NCBI GenBank assembly: GCA_030770425.1
Contig: JASJFT010000244.1
Location: 1 to 64,000 of the forward strand
Reading direction: 5' to 3'
Length of the DNA stretch: 64,000 bases
Source: Darksidea phi
Lineage: Eukaryota; Ascomycota; Dothideomycetes; Pleosporales; Lentitheciaceae
A model generated the notes under the pieces. The model made no database searches. It saw nothing but the letters and a program-made list of their open reading frames with translations, and was not told where the DNA came from. Below are positions 55,601-64,000 of this stretch, in pieces. A program made the translations under genes and the position numbers. How positions within the stretch are numbered: the first letter of the stretch is position 1; every line of letters starts with the position of its first letter.

Positions 55601-55750
55601 TATACGAGGACTTCGTATAGAATAACTTTAGTTATACTAGATTATATAGAATAATTACTTATAATAGTAGATATATATACGAAGGCTTCGTATAAAATAG
55701 GTTTAGTTATACTAGATTATATAGAATTATCGCTTACGATAGTAAATATA
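55601..55750. repeat. Two copies of a 75-bp tandem repeat
   Basis: The block tatacgagg...cttcgtata at 55,601 recurs at 55,676 as tatacgaaggcttcgtata, followed in both by ttagttatactagattatat. Period 75 bp (25 codons). Each copy also contains a small palindrome around cttcg. Confidence 0.75.
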
Positions 55751-56817
55751 CCTAAATAGTAGATAAATTAGAAAGTATTTAGATTAAATATAGCTATTAG
55801 AAGATATTATAGACTAATAAGGAAGAAAGAAGATAAGAAGTATAATTTAAATATAAAATAGATTAGACTTATAGAAAAGAATAAGTACGCGAGAATACGT
55901 GTTATATATATAGAAAGTTACCTTATCTCTTACTTACTTAATAGAAATATTTTACTTTTATAATACTTAAGTTAGTATAATACTATTCTAGTTTTAAAAT
56001 AAAAAGTCTAACTATACTTATAGATATAAGAGGCTTATAGTATAATTAATAATTATAATAAGGGTAAACGAGAAGCTCTACTTTTAGCTAAGAATAATAA
56101 TAGTATAATAGAATAAATTAAAAATAATATAAAGTAATAAAATTTATATTAATAAGTAATAATATATATACCGCTTATAGTAGCTTTATACTTTACTACG
56201 TTCCCTTCTTAATTTATTATTTACTAATTAGTCTACCCGTCTAGCCTTAGCGATAATATTTAATATTTTACTAAATAATAATAAAAAATTTACGTCCCTT
56301 AATATTAAAATCTTTACTAATAAGCTATATATTTATTATATTAACTTTTACCTAATTTACTTTAATTAAGAATCTTAAACTTAAGGACCTTATTAACCCT
56401 ATTTATATATATTTCTAAGATAGATATAATATCTATTAGTATATCTTATTACTATCTAGATAAGAAAATATATCCTTATTATAAGAACTTTTATTAAGTT
56501 TAGCTCTAAGAATTAAGACGTAGCTATATTCTATATTCTATACTTAGCTAGCTAGATAAGATTTAATATTTATCTCTAGGTAATCTAGTATAATAATATA
56601 ATCGTATACGACTATATTACTATCTAGATTACTCTATTACTTAGAAGTTATACTCGTCCTAAGTATCTAGTACTAATCTAATAATATAAGATCTATAGAA
56701 ATAGAATAGAGAAAGAAATAGAAGATTTTATTCTTATAGTTAAAGGATAGAAGCCTATACGCGTCTTCTATATCTAGAATTTTCGCGTAATTAAGGAGTA
56801 GTACGAAATTAGACTAG
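55751..56817. other. RIP-saturated, no gene recognised
   Basis: Nothing recognised. One TpG survives near 55,898. Confidence 0.5.
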
Positions 56818-56958
56818 GGAGAAGAAGAAGGTAGTAGAGAAGGTAGAGGAGGAGGTAGTAGAGGAGGTAGTAGAGGAGGTAGTAGAGGAGGTAGTAGAGG
56901 AGGTAGTAGAGAAGATAGTAGAGGAGGTAGTAGAAGAGGTAGTAATAGTAGATAAGAA
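56818..56958 (+). repeat. 12-bp purine-rich minisatellite (gtagtagaggag)
   Basis: About ten tandem copies of gtagtagaggag with a few agaagat variants. All-purine stretches alternate with gtagta. In one + strand frame it reads EEVV repeats and in another GGSR repeats; neither flank shows an assignable gene. Confidence 0.9.
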
Positions 56959-59361
56959 GATAAAGAACGTATAGAGATTATAACTTCTAACTTAGCTTAA
57001 GTAGTCTATATACTTTTAGTTATCTAGAAGCTTCTAATATAGAGATTAAAATAATCCTTAGGTTACCTAATCTTTATAGTAACTAGCGTTTTAGTAGACT
57101 AAGATTAATATTAGGTAGTAATAAGAAAGAGAGATAAAATAAGACTTATATTAAGAGAATAGTATTCCTCTCTTATTAGTCTAAAGCTTCGCTAATAAGA
57201 ATCTATAAATTTAATAATTTTAGATACCTAGTAATAGTAAATACTTAACTTAAAATCTACTCTTAGGTACTTACCTCTAAAGACCTATTTATATTATAAG
57301 GTAGTAACCTCTTAGTTATTTTATAGTATATAACTTCTAGATTATATATAGAACTAGTTATAGTATATATTAGAGATTTAAATTATTTTATAATAAGTCT
57401 ATATTAATTTTATTATTAGCTTATATAATCGAAGATAGAGTATAAATAAAGAGATAAGATTCTAATAATAAACTATACCCTATATTATATATTAAGTAAG
57501 GTAACTTATATCTACCTATAGGTAGAATATTATTAGTTATATTTTTAGATTATACGTCTAAGTTCTTCCCTATCTAGTAAGTAATTACGATAGATATATA
57601 GGAGTATTTTAGTATATTATAGAATTATAAATTAGCTCTAAACTTTACTAAAGGAATATAGCTTATATCTTTAGCTATAGATATAGAGTTAATAGAAAAG
57701 TAAAGTTTATATACGTAGTCTTTATATACTAGTAGCTTTAACGACTAACTAAAAAATCTAGTATATATTCTATTCTTTCTTTTTCTCTTTCGATATATTA
57801 GATAATAAAGATAGTTAAATAACGTTATAAAATATATTTTTAATACTATCCTTAGTCGTAGTCTTCTAGAATCTATACTATAACGATTTAACTATTTCTC
57901 GTCCCTTTTTAGTACTAATAATATACTAGTTAGATATATTAGACTTATTATTAACTAGAATAATAGAAGACTAGTTTAGACTACTATTCTTAGCCGATTC
58001 TATTATCTTATATATTCTATTAACTAAATCCCCTATATCTATAAATAATAATTTATTATAGATATCGTAGATAATAAGATATCTATTACTATTCTTTAGA
58101 TTCTTACTCTTAATAATCTCTATATTATATATCTTAATCCTAAATATAAATTATTTTAAATATTAATTCTTAGTAGTAGACCTAGTAGTAGGCTCGTATA
58201 GCTTAATAAATTTATTATTAACGAACTATAAACTCTATTAAACTAGTATAAATATAACTAGACCCCTATAGAATATACTTTATAGATTATTAATATCTTA
58301 TCTATCTAGTATATACCTATTACTACTAATTTAAAAGTATTATTCTATAGTTCTATTTATATTTTTTAATTAGTAGTAATATCTAATATATTTATAGGTC
58401 GTTAGCTACTAGAAGAGGTATAAGGTAATTAAAGAAGAAAATAAATTAGAAGATCTTACTAAAGAGCTATACTTATCTACCTATACGTAAAAAGCTATAT
58501 CTAATTTTATTTAAGCTAGCGTCGAATATTAAAGGATACTTCTCTTTTCTCCCCCCTATCTCTCCGAAATTGGTACGAGGTAGATATAAAGATAACCTTA
58601 ATATTAATCTATTAAGCTATTATTTTATTCTATATATACTCGCTATAGAGATAATTATAGAGGGATTAATAAAAGATATTTATAAATATACTACGCGGCT
58701 TAATAAATATAAGCTATTATATATTATATTACTTAGATAGTTATACCTATAGCGTAGTAGTCTTAACTAGAGAGGGACGAAATACTTAGAGAAATAAAAT
58801 AAACTATATATAGGAGTATTATAGTATAGCGAAAGGACTAGTTATCTTTACTTATATCTAGGTCTTTAAAAAGTAGGAAATAGAGATATAATAGGTAAGA
58901 GCTATTAGGCCGGCCCTAATATAGCTATTAATAAGGGTATAGCCCCATCTAGGTTATTATAGCTAAGAATTAAGTTAAGCTATTCGCCGTAGTATTAATT
59001 ATAATAAAATAGTAGTTCTAAAGTAGTATAGTAAGTAAAAGTTAATTATATTATAATAAAGCTAGTAAGTAATATATATATATAGAAGATAAGAATCTAA
59101 GACTCGAAACCTATAAGTATATAGGAATAAAGGGCTATATTTATAGTTTAGTATATATACTTCTACTACTTAATAATATCTTATAATTCTCTAGGCTTTA
59201 TATTACTTTACTTAATTATTTAGTAAAGATAATATACCTATTACTACCCTTAATACTTAAGAGAGATTAAGTAATTTTATAAATATACTCGTTTATAAGT
59301 CCCTTTATATCTAAAACTCGTAGTTCCCGCTATTTAATAGTTATAAGTTGAAGTACTTTTA
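56959..59361. other. RIP-saturated, no gene recognised
   Basis: No recognised domain. Residual TpG near 58,570 (attggtac) and 59,348 (agttgaag). The - strand between about 59,000 and 59,480 reads in one frame with Gln-compatible stops, too short and repetitive to assign. Confidence 0.5.
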
Positions 59362-59439
59362 ATTCGACTAACGCTTAAGTATTAACGTCGCTCTTTATTA
59401 ATTCGACTAATACTTAAGTATTAACGCTACCCTCTATTT
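59362..59439. repeat. Two copies of a 39-bp tandem repeat
   Basis: attcgactaa starts at 59,362 and again at 59,401, followed by cttaagtattaacg in both. Period 39 bp. A weaker, longer duplication (about 130 bp, sharing attaattaaa and actacc) continues to about 59,700. Confidence 0.7.
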
Positions 59440-59699
59440 TATTTATTTCTAAGATTACCCTAATCTTCGTAGTATTATCTAGTAGACGTAGAGGTATTAT
59501 ATCCGAGAATCGCGAAGTAGATCGGAATAATTTAGTATTAATTAAAGAACTACCCCTAGTATTAATACTTCCCTTTATTTTCTTTATTTTAAAAATCTCT
59601 ATAGTATTACTAGATAGATATAAAAATATCGTATTTAAAAATTATAAGGTAAGTTAAGATAATTAGATATTAATTAAAAGACTACCTATAGTACCGATA

Positions 59700-61320
59700 A
59701 TAGAGATATTCTAGAAGTTCTTAGTATTATTTATAGTTATTAGTTTCTAAACTTAGATAAGTAGTAAAATAAAAATATAAAGAAATTCTATAATAATATA
59801 TACCTTTTAAAATTAATATAAGTAGCTAAATATTCTAACTTACTTATTAAATAATATTCGGGTATATAGGAGATTAATTTATATAGATAGAAGATCTTAA
59901 AGAATATAGAGAATAGAGTAATATTAAGAATAGTTATAATTATAAAGAAAGATCTAAAGAGTATAAACTTTTAATATCTAATCGTACGATATATATATAA
60001 TTTAAAAGTAAAAGTACCTATAATTAATATATAGAATATAAGACTTCCTATATAAGCGAATATTTTTATTTATTTAAATTAATTTTCTAGTATATAGAGG
60101 CTAAAGAGTTAGAGTACGATAGTAATAATAGTAATAATACTAATATATAGACGATAACGTTTCTATAAGCGTTTTTTATAACTAAAGTACCTAGATATTT
60201 TTTAGAAAATATAGAACTAGGCTTCTATTAAAGTATTTTCTTTCTAATAGGTAAAATATATATCTTAATAATAAGCCTATTTATCTAAGATAACTTTATT
60301 ATATATAGATATATACTTTAATCTTTAGTTCTTACCTAGATACTAGTAGCTATAAAGGAATATAATAAGTAAAAAGTAAAGAATAGGAGCTATATCTAGA
60401 AATAGTATAAGCTATTAGACTTTTATATTTAAAGGCCGTATATATAGGTATAACTATATAGAAGTATATAGATATAACTATATATAAAGATAGAGAGTAC
60501 GAAAATATTAATAAAAAAGAATAGGTTTTCTATTTATAAGATACTAATAAGGGTTACTATTAACGTAAATCTTAGGACGTAGATAATAAATATATAGAAA
60601 GATAACTAGTAAAGAATAGAAAGAGATAATAGACTATAAAATATTATAGCCTTATAAGGAGGACGTATATAATATATTATAGCTAGCTCGTCTACTTAGA
60701 AAGGTTATTATAAGTATCTTACTTTTTAAGATAACTTCGCGTCTAGTAGATAGATATATAGTACTAATAAGACTATAGAGAGCTAAAGTTTATAGTAGAA
60801 ATTAGCCCTACTTTCCTAAGCTAAGTAGTAATTAGAAGGATATAAGACTTACGCTATAGATTTAGATTATTTTAAGTAAAAAGGCCTTTCTTTAACTTAG
60901 ATTTATAAATAGTAAATTATTATTTATTTATACTTCTTTTCTACTTATATATACTACTATTAATATATAAAGTTTTATAAATAGTAAATACTTAGTTATT
61001 ATCTTTCTTAACTAAACCTTTACTTAAAAGTACTTTATTAATATCTATACTATATCCTTCCTAAGAAAGCTCTTACTAGCTAATAGCTATATAAGTAATA
61101 TACTTATATAATATACTATTCTACCTATATAGGTTAGAAACTACTACGAAAACTACTTATTATATATTACTAATCTAGTCTAAAATATACCTATTATCCT
61201 TAGCCTTCTATAGCTTTAGAAATATAACCCGTCTATTAATTAAACGTTAATAATAGTTAATATAGACTCTTAGTATTATTAAAAATACTACTACTATAGA
61301 ACTAATACTGTACGAGTAGC
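59700..61320 (+). pseudogene. Candidate ORF1 (Gag position) of the Ty3/gypsy element
   Basis: One + strand frame (codons at 59,941, 60,001 and 60,241 in phase) reads for about 540 codons with stops only TAA/TAG. It ends where the pol frame, shifted by one base, takes over near 61,310. Position and length fit Gag. The reading is hydrophilic, with SNNSNNTN near 60,121 and a K/R/Q-rich region near 60,560-60,620. I see no clear capsid major-homology region or CCHC knuckle; Cys would now appear as Tyr, so a knuckle might be masked. Assignment is from context. The 5' LTR was not found by eye. Confidence 0.5.
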
Positions 61321-64000
61321 TTTTTTAACTACCTCCCCCTATAAAATCCTATTAGATAAAACCAAACTATTATACCCTAAGTTATATACTAATATAATAA
61401 ATTATTAACTACTTTTATATATTAAAGATATTAACGAATATAATCTTCGTTAATCTAATAGAGAAACTCTAATAGACCTACCTTCTAAACTTATACTAGA
61501 CCGCCCCTACTATAGGATAAGGAACCTAGATACTAAATATAGAAAAATTCCGGAATATCGAGTAATTATAGTATAAAATTATACTATAACTAAACTACTT
61601 CTAGCTATATAAGTAGGTAGACGCCGAGTTAATTTAAGAAAACCTAAGAAAGAACTACTACTACTACTTAGTATTTCTCTACTAATTAAACTAAATTATA
61701 AATCTTTTAATTTCTCTAATATTTATCTTATATAAGTTATAATCTTTATATAATTTTATAAATAATCTAATATAAAAGCTACCTATATTATATAAGACGA
61801 GTTAGACTAAGTACTTAAAATATTACTAAAGAATAAAGAAGACTAAATTCTAAATCTTACTAAAGAAGAATTTAGGGGTATTCTAAATAGTAAAATTATA
61901 ACTAATCTTCTAAATAAATTCCTACTATAATTTTATAAATTTTTTACTAACTATAAACGTACCTTATACCTTTAAGGTATTAAAGAATTAAATATTAATA
62001 AGTTCCTAGTAGGAAAACTACCTCTATCTAACGATAAGCTAAGAAAGAAACTTCTAGAATAGCTAAGGGATATAGTAACCGAATTCCTTCTTAGAAAAGT
62101 AAATAAACTTCTACTAAGATAAGTATAAGATTATAAAATTAATATTATTTTAAATAAAGAACTTCTATATTAAAAGAACTAACTTTTTTTTCTATCTAAA
62201 CTCCGAGTCGTATATAAATAGCTAGATAATAATCTAAATAAGGGTTTTATTAGGAAATCCTATATATAATATACTACCTCTCTACTTCTAGTAATAAAAC
62301 TAGATAGAGAAGTACGTATATATTAAGACTATAAAGGTCTAAATAATATTACTATTAAAAACTACTACCTACTACCTCTTATCTAAGAAACTCTCGATAC
62401 TTTTTATAATATAAAGGTATATATTAAACTTAATATTATTATTATCTTTAATAAATTACGTATTACCGAAGAATACGAGTAGAAAATAGCGTTTATTATA
62501 TATTTTAAACTTTTCGAAATCTTAGTTATATCTTTTAGCCTTTATAATATACTAGTATCTTTCTAGAATTATATTAATTATACCCTTTATAATCTACTAG
62601 ACCGTACCTATACTATATACCTTAATAATATTCTAGTCTACTTAGATAATAAGAAGGAATATCGAAAGTACGTCTAAGAGATAGTTTAGAGATTAATTAA
62701 TACTAGTCTTTAAATTAATATCTATAAATATAAGTTTAAGATTATAAAGACTAAATATCTTAGACTTATTATCTCCTTTAGTAGTATTAAAATAGACTCT
62801 AAGAAAGTAGCTATAATTTTAAAATAGATATAACCCTTCTATCTAAAGAATCTATAGAAATTCCTAAACTTTATAAACTTTTACTAATACTTTATTCGAG
62901 ACTTTTTAAAGATATATACCCTACTTAATAAACTTTTATATAAGGATATACTATAGAACTAGACTATTAAATAGATAATTATCTTTAAATTACTTAAGAA
63001 TTTCTTTACTATAATACTAGTACTAGTAATATATAACTTTACTAAGAAGATAGTCCTAGAAACTAATACTTCTAATTAGGTATTAGGAGATATTCTCTCC
63101 TAATATAACGATAATAGTATTCTACGTACGGTCGTCTACTTTTTAAGTAAATATAATATTACTAAATATAACTATAAGATCTATAATAAAGAATTATTAA
63201 TAATTATTAAATTCTTAGAAGAATAGTAATTAGAACTCTAAGAAACTATAGAATTATTTAAAATTATTACTAACTATAAGAACCTAGAATACTTTACGAC
63301 TATAAAGATACTATTATAATACTAAATTTACTAGTTAGAGTTTCTATTATAATTTAATTTTAGAATTATTTATCGACTAGGCTTAAAAGCTATATAACTA
63401 AACGTACTAAGTAGAATACTAGGGGACTAACTAAATAAGAATAATACTTTTAATAATAGAGTAAAAAATAGACTATAAATAATCCTTCTATTAGAAGTCC
63501 TTAGTAACGAAGTTCTAAAAGATCTTCTTAATTAAACCCCTATAAGTATAGTACTACTAATCCTCCCTATTATAGATTAACCTATTAACGAACTAATTAA
63601 CTTCGTATACTCTACTATACTAATAGTTATAAAGATAATTACTATTCTCTTAAACCTAAGTATAAAATACTAGTTAAAATACTTTTAGAAAATTATACGG
63701 GTACTAATACTAGATTTTATACTTTACTAAGGTCGTATATAGTATTAAGAATACCTCTTTATATTATCTTATAATAAACTTTATATATAAATTCTATACT
63801 AAATATATAATTCTATACCTACTAGATATCTAGAATAGATTAAAATAATAGAACTAGTTATCTAAGACTATTAGTAGCTATATATAATATATAATATTAA
63901 AATCTATATTTAAGTATATAAGCTCTACGTTTAAACTAAAAGTTCTAGATTATTATTTTAAGAATTTCTTAAACTCCTATTAGTCCTATTTAGGGTATAG
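61310..64000 (+). pseudogene. Ty3/gypsy pol fossil: reverse transcriptase, RNase H, integrase (cut by window end)
   Basis: A single frame without indels spans 2.7 kb. Domains in order: linker or degraded protease region (61,310-62,150), not positively identified; reverse transcriptase with GFIRKS (62,243), DYKGLNNITIKNYYLLPL (62,327), NKLRITEEYE (about 62,450) and YLNNILVY (62,618) in place of YLDD; RNase H with ETNTSN (63,059) for ETDAS and YNYKIYNKELL (about 63,170); connection with RIIYRLG (63,362) for IVYRPG; and the integrase zinc-binding module (63,713-63,990). The zinc ligands read Tyr in all four HHCC positions. Stops are TAA/TAG only, at Gln or Trp positions of the family. The catalytic core of integrase and the 3' LTR lie beyond the window. 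The motifs fit chromovirus-like fungal gypsy elements. Dead copy. Confidence 0.92.

Larger units (their letters stand above)
1..64000. other. RIP-saturated AT-rich heterochromatin block
   Basis: Except for the island at 51,511-53,360, the whole window lacks CpA and TpG almost completely and is packed with TpA, while C survives before C, T or G. This is the signature expected of fungal RIP acting on CpA on both strands. Consequences seen directly: only a handful of ATG triplets on either strand, stop codons nearly all TAA or TAG, and no open frame of gene size apart from simple-repeat artefacts. Interpretation as Pezizomycotina heterochromatin is inference from known RIP biology. Confidence 0.9.

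Noticed and set aside
1..64000. Mitochondrial or bacterial low-GC genome
   Set aside because: Such genomes keep CpA/TpG and long open frames; here both are missing, and a fungal-type transposon with normal composition is inserted.
1..64000. Telomere repeats (TTAGGG/CCCTAA)
   Set aside because: Single ttaggg or ccctaa words occur, but no tandem array.
1..64000. tRNA or rRNA genes
   Set aside because: No conserved tRNA boxes (they need TpG and CpA) and no rRNA-like segment seen.

Overview
The window looks like constitutive heterochromatin from a filamentous ascomycete (Pezizomycotina) in which repeat-induced point mutation (RIP) has run almost to completion. Outside one 1.85-kb island, CpA and TpG are nearly absent on both strands (about 30 occurrences seen by eye in 62 kb), TpA is hugely over-represented, and CpC, CpT and CpG persist. 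That is the product of C-to-T change confined to CpA. Because ATG contains TpG, start codons are almost gone; CAA, CAG and TGG have become TAA or TAG, and TGA is practically missing. No intact gene is visible. The species cannot be named from this sequence; an AT-rich isochore, pericentromere or subtelomere would all fit.

Fossil genes can still be read by treating TAA/TAG as former Gln/Trp codons, because few indels have occurred. Three are identifiable. (1) A Ty3/gypsy retrotransposon on the + strand from about 59.7 kb to beyond the window end: a candidate ORF1, then a pol frame of 2.7 kb without a frame break, with reverse transcriptase, RNase H and the start of integrase. (2) A JmjC-domain protein fossil at 41.2-43.7 kb on the + strand, with a 12-bp acidic repeat region and an unidentified C-terminal part. 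(3) A Fot1/pogo-type DNA transposon at 51,511-53,360, complete with 55-bp inverted repeats and TA target duplication, encoding a 511-codon transposase on the - strand. It has normal-looking base composition and was hit only moderately by RIP, so it probably arrived after the surrounding DNA had been saturated.

Other candidate fossil frames of unknown function lie at 4.1-5.2, 11.7-12.6, 27.2-28.2, 31.2-32.1 and 46.1-47.6 kb. Tandem repeats are numerous: a 1.3-kb array of 15-bp units with a 105-bp higher-order period (35.0-36.2 kb), a 20-bp array (29.4 kb), 12-bp arrays (42.6, 45.3, 56.8 kb) and several 39-75-bp repeats whose lengths are multiples of three. The rest is RIP-saturated sequence in which I recognise nothing.

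In the identified elements RIP has hit the active sites in a predictable way: Asp becomes Asn, while Cys and His become Tyr. All three are therefore inactive as protein-coding genes.
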